From Cupriavidus necator A5-1 (GTDB taxonomy: Bacteria > Pseudomonadota > Gammaproteobacteria > Burkholderiales > Burkholderiaceae), in assembly GCF_000744095.1 (NCBI RefSeq), contig NZ_JQLI01000001.1, positions 2,666,001 to 2,730,000 on the forward strand: a DNA stretch of 64,000 nt, read 5' to 3'. The notes beneath the pieces were generated by a model. It saw only the letters and a program-made list of their open reading frames with translations. It did no database searches and was not told the origin of the DNA. Both the position numbers and the translations under genes were made by a program. Positions 17,057-24,198 of the stretch are shown here, piece after piece. Position 1 is the first letter of the stretch, and every line of letters begins with the position of its first letter.

Positions 17057-17887
17057 ATGACAATAAGCGATGCCGGCATCAAGGCCGGCCACATGCATGT
17101 CCAGACGGTAGATCTGGACGGGCAGCAACTCAGGGTCGGCATCCGACCCGGCAGCGACGCGGGTCCGCCGCTGCTCATCTTCAACGGTATCGGCGCCAAC
17201 CTCGAACTGCTCGAGCCCCTCGTCGATGCGCTGGCGGGCGTGGAAGCGATCATCTTCGACGTCCCCGGCGCCGGCGGCTCCCCCGCGCCGCTGATGCCTT
17301 ACCGCTTCTCCAACCTTTGCGTGCTTGCCGACAGGCTACTGTCGCACCTTGGCTACGTGGGCCAGGTCGATACGCTCGGCGTGTCGTGGGGTGGCGCGCT
17401 CGCCCAGGAATTCGCACGGCTCTATCCGCAGCGTTGCCGCCGCCTGGTGCTGGCGGCGACCTCTCCGGGCGTGATCATGGTGCCGGGCAGGCTGTCGGTG
17501 CTGTCGAAAATGATCGGCGTGCGCCGCTATACCGATCCCGAGTACCTGCGACGCGTCGGCGCCGACCTCTACGGCGGCGCCTTCCGTGACGATCCTGCGC
17601 TGCTCGACGAACATGGCCGCCACATGCAACCGCCGCGCGGGCGCGGCTACCTCTACCAGCTGCTGGCGGCCTGGGGCTGGAGCAGCCTGCCCTGGCTGGG
17701 CGCGGTAAAACAGCCCACGCTGGTGATGCACGGCGCGGACGATCCCATCGTGCCGCTGGTCAATGCCAGGATCCTCGCGGCCCGCCTTCCCAATGGGGAA
17801 CTGCACGTGCTCGACGACGGGCATCTCTTCCTTGTGACCGGCGCGGAGAACGCCGCGCGCGTCGTCGGCGCCTTCCTGCGCCGCTAG
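17057..17887 (+). CDS. phaZ: Poly(3-hydroxyalkanoate) depolymerase (intracellular, alpha/beta hydrolase)
   Basis: A 276-residue alpha/beta hydrolase resembling the intracellular PHA depolymerase of pseudomonads. It has LLIFNGIGANLELLEPLVDAL near the N-terminus split by the oxyanion region, the nucleophile box GVSWGGALAQEFA, and the late VMHGADDPIVPLVNARIL (Asp) and DDGHLFLV (His). It releases hydroxyacids from stored polymer. ATG 17057 has AGGA upstream and was preferred over an earlier in-frame codon. Last gene of the PHA operon, followed by a terminator. Serine triad assignment is by motif; polymer preference is unknown. Confidence 0.85.
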   Translation: MTISDAGIKAGHMHVQTVDLDGQQLRVGIRPGSDAGPPLLIFNGIGANLELLEPLVDALAGVEAIIFDVPGAGGSPAPLMPYRFSNLCVLADRLLSHLGYVGQVDTLGVSWGGALAQEFARLYPQRCRRLVLAATSPGVIMVPGRLSVLSKMIGVRRYTDPEYLRRVGADLYGGAFRDDPALLDEHGRHMQPPRGRGYLYQLLAAWGWSSLPWLGAVKQPTLVMHGADDPIVPLVNARILAARLPNGELHVLDDGHLFLVTGAENAARVVGAFLRR

Positions 17888-17912
17888 ACCTTTCCGCTAG
17901 ACCCCTCCTCAA

Positions 17913-17942
17913 GCCGCGGCGCGCCCGCGGCATTTTCTTTTT
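17913..17942 (+). terminator. Terminator of the PHA operon
   Basis: Stem GCCGCGG-CGCGC-CCGCGGC followed by ATTTTCTTTTT. A second, A/T-rich 11-bp inverted repeat (TTCTTTTTGCG at 17935-17945, inverted at 17953-17963) overlaps its tail and abuts the left terminal repeat at 17964. Confidence 0.8.
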
Positions 17943-17963
17943 GCGCCTCCCTCGCAAAAAGAA

Positions 17964-17985
17964 GGCTCTTCACCGATTTCCGGGG
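17964..17985 (-). repeat. Left 22-bp terminal inverted repeat
   Basis: Begins GGCTCTTCACCGATTTCC. Exact reverse complement of 20307-20328. Its inner 16 bases also match 6578-6593. Confidence 0.8.
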
Positions 17986-18118
17986 TGAACGCAGGTCTCT
18001 TGTCGACCCACACTTATGCTTTTGCCTAACGGTAGCCGCAGTCACTCCGGCTCCCCACATGTCAGAGCCGGGCACATTGGCGCAGGCGCGCCAGTGCGTT
18101 GGGTCTCCTCATGTCCGG

Positions 18119-19240
18119 CTACGTCGGGAGGCTCTGGCCCCTTACCTCGTTGCTGCCTCTGCAGGACTTCGAAGCTGCGACATGCCGAGAGATTGCATCG
18201 CCAACCTCGGCCGTACACGCAGAACCTTTCAGGTCCGGAGTCTTTGGCCCGTCCCTCAGCACCGCTTCGATAGCATTGACGATGGCGTCGTGAGCACTGC
18301 GGTGCCCCAGAAAGTCAAGCATCAGTGCGCCCGACCAGATCATCGCGATGGGATTCGCCAGGCCCTTTCCGGCGATATCCGGAGCGGACCCGTGCACGGG
18401 CTCGAAGAGTGAGGGGAAGCGGCGTTCAGGATTCAGGCTCGCCGAAGGCGCGATGCCGATAGTCCCAGTGGTAGCCGGACCGAGATCGGAGAGAATATCT
18501 CCGAAGAGGTTGGTTGCAGCCACTACGTCGAACCGCTCCGGCTGCAGAACAAAGCGCGCAGACAGAATGTCGATGTGCTGTTTGTCCGTAGTGACTTCGG
18601 GGTATTCAGCAGCGATTTCTTCCGCCCGTTTATCCCACCATGGCATGCTCACGGCAATCCCGTTGGACTTTGTAGCCAACGTGACATGCTTTCGGGCTCG
18701 ACTCCTGGCGAGGTCGAATGCATATCTCAACAGACGATCGCTGCCGCGGCGCGAGAATACGGCCTGTTGTAAGACAACCTCGTGAGGCGTCCCTTCATAC
18801 ATGACCCCTCCAATGGACGTGTACTCGCCCTCGGTGTTCTCCCGGACGATCAGGTAGTCAATGTCGCCTGGCTTGCGGTTAGCGAGAGGACACGCAACGC
18901 CATCGAAGAGCCTGACGGGACGCAAGTTGATGTACTGATCGAACTCCCGACGGAACTTGATGAGGGAGCCCCACAGTGAGACGTGGTCAGGAACCAGGGC
19001 AGGCCAGCCCACGGCGCCGAAGTAGATCGCATCATAGGGCTGCAGGATCTCCTTCCAGTTCTCCGGCATCATCGTGCCGTGCGCGGTGTAATAGTCGCAG
19101 CTTGCCCAATCAAACGTATCGATTTCGAGCTCGATGCCAAACGCCGTTGCAGTCACTCGCAGGACTTTGATCCCTTCCGGCAGAACTTCCTTACCGATTC
19201 CATCGCCCGCAAGGGCGGCAATTTTCAGAGGCGTCTTCAT
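18119..19240 (-). CDS. dmlA: D-malate/tartrate dehydrogenase (decarboxylating)
   Basis: A 373-residue enzyme of the isocitrate/isopropylmalate dehydrogenase family. Its start, LKIAALAGDGIGKEVLPEGIKVL across residues 4-26, is the NAD-binding region. FDQYINLRPVRLF carries the substrate arginines. IVRENTEGEYTSIGG is the branch signature. Metal-binding aspartates are in TNLFGDILSDLGP, and LFEPVHGSAPDIAG is near the end. This branch (TTC/DmlA) oxidises D-malate or tartrate, giving pyruvate or oxaloglycolate with NAD. The divergent LysR gene at 19334 matches the dmlA-dmlR arrangement known in E. coli. The C-terminal about 20 residues (SCRGSNEVRGQSLPT) look like a local extension near the element end. 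Confidence 0.87.
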   Translation of the reverse strand: MKTPLKIAALAGDGIGKEVLPEGIKVLRVTATAFGIELEIDTFDWASCDYYTAHGTMMPENWKEILQPYDAIYFGAVGWPALVPDHVSLWGSLIKFRREFDQYINLRPVRLFDGVACPLANRKPGDIDYLIVRENTEGEYTSIGGVMYEGTPHEVVLQQAVFSRRGSDRLLRYAFDLARSRARKHVTLATKSNGIAVSMPWWDKRAEEIAAEYPEVTTDKQHIDILSARFVLQPERFDVVAATNLFGDILSDLGPATTGTIGIAPSASLNPERRFPSLFEPVHGSAPDIAGKGLANPIAMIWSGALMLDFLGHRSAHDAIVNAIEAVLRDGPKTPDLKGSACTAEVGDAISRHVAASKSCRGSNEVRGQSLPT

Positions 19241-19333
19241 TTGGCAGGCCGATGTGTCGTGAAACGAGCCCGTAGTATAGGTAGCATTTGGCGAGCATAA
19301 TCATGGCCTCCGTCAAGTTTCAATTTACGAATC

Positions 19334-20275
19334 GTGAACAATCAGCTCCCCAACCTTGAAGACCTTCGGGTCTTCGTGCACGTCGCCCGAAGATCGAGCT
19401 TCGCTGCTGCGGCCGTAGATCTCGGCGTATCGGCCGCCTATGTGACGAAACGAGTCAAGGCGTTGGAGACTAGCGTTGGCGCGAAGCTGCTTAACAGAAC
19501 AACGCGGCGTGTCGTGGTGAGCGAGGATGGCGAGCGCACATATCAGTGGGCGCAGAAGATCCTCGATGACATTGATCATCTGTTGGATGACATCACGGCG
19601 AAGAGGAAGGAGCCGCGGGGCGCCTTGCGCATCTGTAGCAGTATCGGGTTCGGCCGGAATGTCGTCGCCCCGGCCTTGTCCGCGATGGCGCAGCAGTATC
19701 CGGCGCTGATGATTCGCTTCGAGGTGTTTGATCGCCTGGTTGACGTAGGGGCAGAAGGATTTGATTTGGATATTCGGGTTGGGGACGAAATCGCTCCACA
19801 CCACATTGCAAAGAAGCTTGCGCCCAACTACCGGGTCCTGTGCGCGGCGCCGTCTTACCTGAAGGCCGCCGGCACACCCAAGGCGATCGAGGACCTTCCA
19901 AACCATGACTGCCTGGTCATCAAGGAGCGCGATCATCCCTTTGGTGTGTGGCAGCTCCGTGGCCCTGCTGGCGAACAGTCGGTGAAAGTCCGTGGGCAAC
20001 TCTCGACAAATCACGGAGAGATTGCCTTGAGGTGGGCCGTCGAAGGCCGTGGAATTCTTCTGCGATCTCTTTGGGATGTGCAGCCTCTCATCCGATCCGG
20101 CGAACTCGTGCAAATCTTGCCAAACTACTTCCAAGAGGCAAACGTATGGGCTGTCTATCCGGAGCGGTTAGAGTCGTCGGCAAAGGTCAGAGTTTGCATT
20201 GATTGGTTGCAGAAGCACTTGCCACGTGAACGGCTGCAAGCGCCTATGCCTCCTTCTCGAAAGGTTCCGCGCTGA
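19334..20275 (+). CDS. dmlR: LysR family regulator of D-malate dehydrogenase (DmlR-like)
   Basis: A 313-residue LysR-type regulator with GTG start. The N-terminal winged helix is LEDLRVFVHVARRSSFAAAAVDLGVSAAYVTKRVKALE over residues 8-45. The effector domain includes LRICSSIGFGRNVVAPALSAM, DLDIRVGD, and GRGILLRSLWDVQPLI. This subgroup includes DmlR and other activators of decarboxylating dehydrogenases. It is divergent from dmlA with a 93-bp intergenic region that should hold the operator. It lies inside the 22-bp inverted repeats together with dmlA, so regulator and enzyme would move as one unit. Activation by D-malate is inferred from family, not seen. Confidence 0.87.
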   Translation: MNNQLPNLEDLRVFVHVARRSSFAAAAVDLGVSAAYVTKRVKALETSVGAKLLNRTTRRVVVSEDGERTYQWAQKILDDIDHLLDDITAKRKEPRGALRICSSIGFGRNVVAPALSAMAQQYPALMIRFEVFDRLVDVGAEGFDLDIRVGDEIAPHHIAKKLAPNYRVLCAAPSYLKAAGTPKAIEDLPNHDCLVIKERDHPFGVWQLRGPAGEQSVKVRGQLSTNHGEIALRWAVEGRGILLRSLWDVQPLIRSGELVQILPNYFQEANVWAVYPERLESSAKVRVCIDWLQKHLPRERLQAPMPPSRKVPR

Positions 20276-20306
20276 GGTAGCGGCCGGACGAGTCACCGGC
20301 CGCCTT

Positions 20307-20328
20307 CCCCGGAAATCGGTGAAGAGCC
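20307..20328 (+). repeat. Right 22-bp terminal inverted repeat
   Basis: Reads CCCCGGAAATCGGTGAAG then AGCC outward. Exact reverse complement of 17964-17985. The porin terminator begins four bases later. Confidence 0.8.
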
Positions 20329-20331
20329 CCC

Positions 20332-20369
20332 AAAAAAAACGGCCGCTCGGGAAAATCCCCGGGCGGCCG
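20332..20369 (-). terminator. Terminator of the porin gene
   Basis: On the minus strand a perfect 12-bp stem (CGGCCGCCCGGG / CCCGAGCGGCCG with one mismatch pair near the loop) is followed by eight T. It lies about 50 bases after the porin stop. Confidence 0.8.
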
Positions 20370-20417
20370 CTAACGAGCAAGGTGCTCGGTGTCGATCCGA
20401 TGATCTGGAGCGTCTGG

Positions 20418-21581
20418 TCAGAACTTGTGGCGAATGCCGACGGCCGCGCCGAACATATTGCTCTGGCCGTTGGCCAGCGTGTAGCTGTTGCCCAGCGACA
20501 GGCTGTTGGCGAAGATCGTTGCCAGCGACTCGAGCATTAGCCCGGCGTTCTTCGCATAGGCGGTGGTCAGGTAGACGTCGGTGCGCTTGGAGAACGCATA
20601 GTTGGCCACGAAAGCGACCTGCCAAGGATTGGCGACGTTGGTATTGCCGAACAGGCTCCTGACGTTGTCGTAGTTGTATTCCAGCGTCAGGCCGATGGCC
20701 GGCGTGACCTGGTAGTTGGCGCCGATCCAGTAGAAGTCATCGCGCTGGATCACGACATCCGCCGCGTTCTTGTTCTGGCCCCAGCGGTAACCGCCCATGA
20801 TCTTGGCCGGCCCGTAGGTATAGCTGGCGCCCACCACGGCCTTCTTGGCGGTGCCATTGCTGGTGCCGATGGTCGGGTTCCACTGGTCGTAGCCAGCGGT
20901 CACGCCAAACGGCCCGCCCTGGTACGCCACAGCGGCGCCATAGGCGGTATCGCGGCGGAACTGGCCCGGGACTTCGCCGTTGCCACCGATCGGCGTTGCT
21001 ACGCCCACGGTTGCCGGCAAGGCCAGGCCAGTGCCGAACGACCAGTGCGCCAGCGCCGTGACCGGGCCGAACTTGCCGGTGTACTTGACCGTGTTGTCCT
21101 CACGGAAGTTCGGGCCGGACTGCAGCACCACCGGTTCGTATTGCGTGGCATAGGCCGTGGGCGAGAAATTGGCCAGCGCCTCGAACATCGACGTGTACTG
21201 GCGGCCGAGGCTGATCTGCCCGATGCCGGCCTTCTGCACGCCCACGAACGCCTGGCGCCCGAACAGGCGGCCGCTTTGCTGCGAGGTGCCGGTGTCAAGG
21301 TTGAAGCCGCTTTCCAGTACGAACAACGCCTGCAGTCCGCCACCGAGATCCTCGCTGCCGCGAAGACCCCAGCGCGAGCCGGAGACCCCGCCGGAGTTCA
21401 TGCGGTAGACGTCGTTGGCCGGGCCGCGGTTGAACTGGTTGGCGGCGGTCGGTACCGCGCCGAGGTGATTGACGTACTCCACGTTGATGTCCGCCACGCC
21501 GTAGAGCGTGACGTTCGTCTGCGCGAAGGCGCCTCCCGAACAGGCGAGCAGTGCAACTGCTGCCGTGCTCCTGAGCTTCAT
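20418..21581 (-). CDS. Gram-negative general porin (OmpC-like, Burkholderiales type)
   Basis: A 387-residue outer membrane barrel protein. The signal peptide is MKLRSTAAVALLACSGGAFA, followed directly by QTNVTLYGVADINVEYV, the typical mature start. Further barrel segments include GGVSGSRWGLRGSEDLGGGL and QQSGRLFGRQAFVGVQ. The L3 loop region is around EALANFSPTAYATQYEP, and the protein ends AAVGIRHKF with the terminal Phe needed for outer-membrane assembly. These porins form trimeric channels for small hydrophilic solutes. ATG at 21581 has AGGAG upstream; the longer frame has no similarity. It is followed by a strong terminator and has no obvious operon partner. Confidence 0.92.
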   Translation of the reverse strand: MKLRSTAAVALLACSGGAFAQTNVTLYGVADINVEYVNHLGAVPTAANQFNRGPANDVYRMNSGGVSGSRWGLRGSEDLGGGLQALFVLESGFNLDTGTSQQSGRLFGRQAFVGVQKAGIGQISLGRQYTSMFEALANFSPTAYATQYEPVVLQSGPNFREDNTVKYTGKFGPVTALAHWSFGTGLALPATVGVATPIGGNGEVPGQFRRDTAYGAAVAYQGGPFGVTAGYDQWNPTIGTSNGTAKKAVVGASYTYGPAKIMGGYRWGQNKNAADVVIQRDDFYWIGANYQVTPAIGLTLEYNYDNVRSLFGNTNVANPWQVAFVANYAFSKRTDVYLTTAYAKNAGLMLESLATIFANSLSLGNSYTLANGQSNMFGAAVGIRHKF

Positions 21582-21697
21582 TGGTATTTCTCCTCTTTTT
21601 CCTTTGGTTTGCGATGCGGATGAATCCGTCTTGGCAAGTACTACGGGTACTGCAATGTCTCTTGCGGCGTTGTGCGGCGCGAAGGCCGTCCCGGGCC

Positions 21698-22267
21698 TCA
21701 GTTGGCGCGCAACAGCTTTTCCAGCAACTCGATCGCCCGCGGCCACGGGCCATATCCCGCTGCCGGGTTCAGGTGACCGACCTCGCCGAGGTCGATCAGC
21801 CGGCTGCCCCAGTCGCAGGCCATCTGCGCGGCGCGCTCATAGCTGGCGAGCGGATCGTTGCGGCTGGCGGCGAGGATGCTGGGGAAGGGCAGTTGCGAGC
21901 GGGGTACGGGCAGCCAGCCGTGCTCGGCCAGCGTGGCGTTGTCCGGATAGCCGGCCGGCATCGGTGTTTCGAGGTCGGCGGGCGTGGCCAGCAGCGCGCC
22001 ACGGATCTTGCGGTGGTGCTGCGCAGCCCAGTGCACGGTGATCATCACGCCGGCGCTGTGCGCCACAAGCACCACCGGGCCGTCGATGTCGGCAAGGGCG
22101 GCATCCAGCGCGGCCACGCGGGCGTCGCGGCTGAGTTTGTCGTGTTCGAGCGGCGCCACCGAGCGGGCGTTCGGCAACTGAGCCTGGAGCAGGGTCTGCC
22201 AGTGCTCCGCCACATGGTCGCGCAGGCCTGGAACCATCAGGAAGGTGGTATCAGCGGGAAGATTCAT
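21698..22267 (-). CDS. RBBP9/YdeN family serine hydrolase
   Basis: A 189-residue small alpha/beta hydrolase. The start is TTFLMVPGLRDHVAEHWQTLL, the nucleophile elbow is VVLVAHSAGVMITVHWA (Ser in HSAG), Asp lies in ASRNDPLASYERA and His in EVGHLNPAAGYGPWP. The final GPWP motif is characteristic of the RBBP9/YdeN family. These hydrolases are cytoplasmic with poorly known substrates. The gene begins 28 bases after the MFS transporter stop on the same strand, so the two are probably cotranscribed under the promoter that carries the shared 50-bp element. Confidence 0.87.
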   Translation of the reverse strand: MNLPADTTFLMVPGLRDHVAEHWQTLLQAQLPNARSVAPLEHDKLSRDARVAALDAALADIDGPVVLVAHSAGVMITVHWAAQHHRKIRGALLATPADLETPMPAGYPDNATLAEHGWLPVPRSQLPFPSILAASRNDPLASYERAAQMACDWGSRLIDLGEVGHLNPAAGYGPWPRAIELLEKLLRAN

Positions 22268-22294
22268 CGGTATTTCGGGTAGTAAGTCAGAGAA

Positions 22295-23629
22295 TCAGGC
22301 GTTGTTCGCGTGTGCCTCACGCTGGCGTTCCATGCGAAGCAGGTCGGCCGTGTAGGTGCGGCGCCCGACCAGGAAGCACACTGCGGCAAGCACGCCGGCC
22401 AGCGGGATCACCTGGAGCGCGCCCAGCAAGCCGATGCGGTCGGCAATCAGGCCGGTGACAAAAGGTCCGGGCGCGAGGCCCAGCAGGTTGTTTGCCAGCG
22501 TGAGCGTGGCAAACGCGGTGGCATGGATGGCCGGGTGGGTCAGGTTAGCCACCACGGCACTGGCCGGGCCGGCCGTGCCACCGACAAACAGCATGCCGGC
22601 ACCGATCAGCACCAGCTGCGCAGTGCCCGCAGGCAAGTGGAACGCAGTGAGCAGCAGCGCGCAGCAGGTCACGCTGTAGGCAACCGCCATCAGCCACTTG
22701 CGCCTGGGCGCGTGGCGGGCCGCCCAGTCGGTCAGCGCGCCGCACAGGATCATCCCCGCGCCAGCCGCCAGCACGAACGCCGCGGCGGTCATGCCCGCAC
22801 GATCGGTCGCCATGCCGTAGTAGCGCGACAGGTAGCTCGGCATCCAGGTAAGCAGGGCACCCATCACCAGCAACTGCAGCGCACTGCCTACATACGCAAA
22901 GAGAATCGAACGCGCCGAGAAGAGGGCGGACAGCAGCGGGCGCAGCGACACGGTCTCATGCCGGGGGGCACTGTCCGCTTCCTCGCCCAGCGCACGACGC
23001 TGCGCCTGCAGGCGCGGCTCGGTAATGAAGAGGCGATAGAACGCCACCAGCACCAGCCCGAAGATCGCCATGCCGGCAAAGGCCCAGCGCCAGCCAAACT
23101 GTGCCGACAAGGCACCGCCCAGCCCCATGCCCAGCACGGAGCCAAACGCACCGCCAGCGATAAACGCCGAGCTCAGGCTGGCACGCAGGTGGCGCGGAAA
23201 CACCGACAGCACCACGGCAATGCCGACGCTGCCATAGGCCGCCTCGCCAATCCCCACGCACAGCCGCGCCACGAACATCTGCCCGAAATTGTTGGCCAGC
23301 GCGCAGCCCAGCGTAGCCAGGCTCCACAGCGCTGCCATCAGGATCAGGCTCCTGACCCGGCCCCATCGGTCAGCCAGGATCGATAGCGGAAACGTCAGCA
23401 AGCCCACCATCAGCGCCACGATCCCGCCCAGCGCACCCAATTCGGTATCGCTCAGCGACCATTCCACCTTCAGCAGTGGAAATACGGCATTGAGCACCTG
23501 CCGGGACATGTAGTCCGACAGCAGCAAGCCAAAGCTCAACGCAAAGACGAGCCAGGCGTAAGAACGTGACGATTTCGCACCGGCTGCGCCGGCTGCGATG
23601 GGGGAATGCGTGGAGGTTTGCCCGAGCAT
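22295..23629 (-). CDS. MFS transporter
   Basis: A 444-residue permease with 12 predicted membrane segments. The N-half contains the MFS signature LADRWGRVRSLILMAALWSL between TM2 and TM3, and the C-half has DWAARHAPRRKW. It resembles the anion:cation symporter/ACS-like branch that takes up organic acids. The start MLGQTSTHSPIAAG has a soluble leader of about 20 residues. About 130 bases upstream of the ATG lies copy B of the 50-bp element also found at the BKACE-AraC promoter, at nearly the same distance from the BKACE start (123 bases). This suggests the transporter imports a substrate of the BKACE pathway. Confidence 0.88.
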   Translation of the reverse strand: MLGQTSTHSPIAAGAAGAKSSRSYAWLVFALSFGLLLSDYMSRQVLNAVFPLLKVEWSLSDTELGALGGIVALMVGLLTFPLSILADRWGRVRSLILMAALWSLATLGCALANNFGQMFVARLCVGIGEAAYGSVGIAVVLSVFPRHLRASLSSAFIAGGAFGSVLGMGLGGALSAQFGWRWAFAGMAIFGLVLVAFYRLFITEPRLQAQRRALGEEADSAPRHETVSLRPLLSALFSARSILFAYVGSALQLLVMGALLTWMPSYLSRYYGMATDRAGMTAAAFVLAAGAGMILCGALTDWAARHAPRRKWLMAVAYSVTCCALLLTAFHLPAGTAQLVLIGAGMLFVGGTAGPASAVVANLTHPAIHATAFATLTLANNLLGLAPGPFVTGLIADRIGLLGALQVIPLAGVLAAVCFLVGRRTYTADLLRMERQREAHANNA

Positions 23630-23757
23630 GAAAGTCCTTCCTGAATGCGCTTGACTGCGACCATCGCTGGGCCGGCCAGGGAGTCAAAACTCTCCCTTGA
23701 GGCGCTGGCCACAGTCCTGTCGCGACTGGCGAAGTATCTAGGATTGGCTATCGATGG

Positions 23758-23807
23758 TTTGACGAACGGGGACAAGTTGTTTGCATTTTGGGACAGTCGG
23801 GGAAAAC
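23758..23807. promoter_or_regulatory. Shared 50-bp regulatory element, copy B
   Basis: Ungapped 50-bp alignment with 9998-10047, 40 of 50 identical, including both GGGAC half-sites at 21-bp spacing (23770-23774 and 23791-23795) and the final GGGGAAAAC. No AraC gene follows here. It lies 129 bases upstream of the MFS gene start on the minus strand, matching the geometry at BKACE. Likely operator for the AraC regulator at 10051 (inferred). Confidence 0.55.
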
Positions 23808-24198
23808 CAGAGGTGGGTGGCGGGGGCTGAAATGGCGGTGGGCAAGGCAGGCGTCACCTGCAATCCGGAGGCTGCCGATATTGCCCAGAATAGACGGGCC
23901 CGGGCCAGTGCGACATGACGCACCTGTTCGCGGCGCTATCAGGCTGCGTCAAAGTTCTGGCGGACAGCGCGGATACGTCATAGATTGATCAGGGCAAGCG
24001 AAACGCGGCATTGCAGCAAAGCCCGGTGTGACCGAACCGCCCATGCGCATGGCATGGCGTTTGCGGTTTGGCGCGCACTCAGCGACCGGATTTCATCCCA
24101 ACGGTAGGCGCAGACTTACCGACGGGAGTCTGTTGTCGCGATTCCGCCGGTGAATCTCTGGCCGGATGCTCGAAAAACAGGCTATCGAGGCGGTGACC
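23808..24198. other. Intergenic region between MFS and DUF3141 genes
   Basis: No supported gene. It contains a 12-bp palindrome CCATGCGCATGG at 24041-24052 overlapping a possible sigma-54 promoter. The rest shows nothing I can interpret. Confidence 0.5.
24050..24065 (+). promoter_or_regulatory. Possible sigma-54 promoter upstream of DUF3141-pta-ackA
   Basis: TGGCATG-GCGT-TTGCG carries the invariant GG (24051-24052) and GC (24063-24064) separated by 10 bases, close to the consensus TGGCACG-N4-TTGCA. It lies about 130 bases before the proposed start codon. No enhancer-binding regulator is adjacent, so this is tentative. Confidence 0.35.

Larger units (their letters stand above)
17964..20328. 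mobile_element. Inverted-repeat-bounded unit carrying dmlA-dmlR, no transposase
   Basis: The ends are perfect 22-bp inverted repeats: 17964-17985 begins GGCTCTTCACCGATTTCC, and 20307-20328 is its exact reverse complement. Between them lie only the D-malate/tartrate dehydrogenase and its LysR regulator; no transposase frame is present. The outer ends GGCTCTTC resemble ends I remember for ISL3-family insertion sequences, but that is unverified. The flanking eight bases (17956-17963 and 20329-20336) are both A-rich but not identical, so no target duplication is shown. Both ends sit beside transcription terminators. It may be a passenger unit, or two decayed element ends. Confidence 0.5.

Noticed and set aside
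14541..17063. An 840-codon minus-strand frame opposite phaC and the phasin
   Set aside because: Shadow of well-supported plus-strand genes; low-complexity composition and no ribosome site.
18016..18412. Plus-strand frames at the left end of the dmlA unit that might be a transposase remnant
   Set aside because: Their translations show no transposase motif and mostly oppose the dmlA C-terminus.
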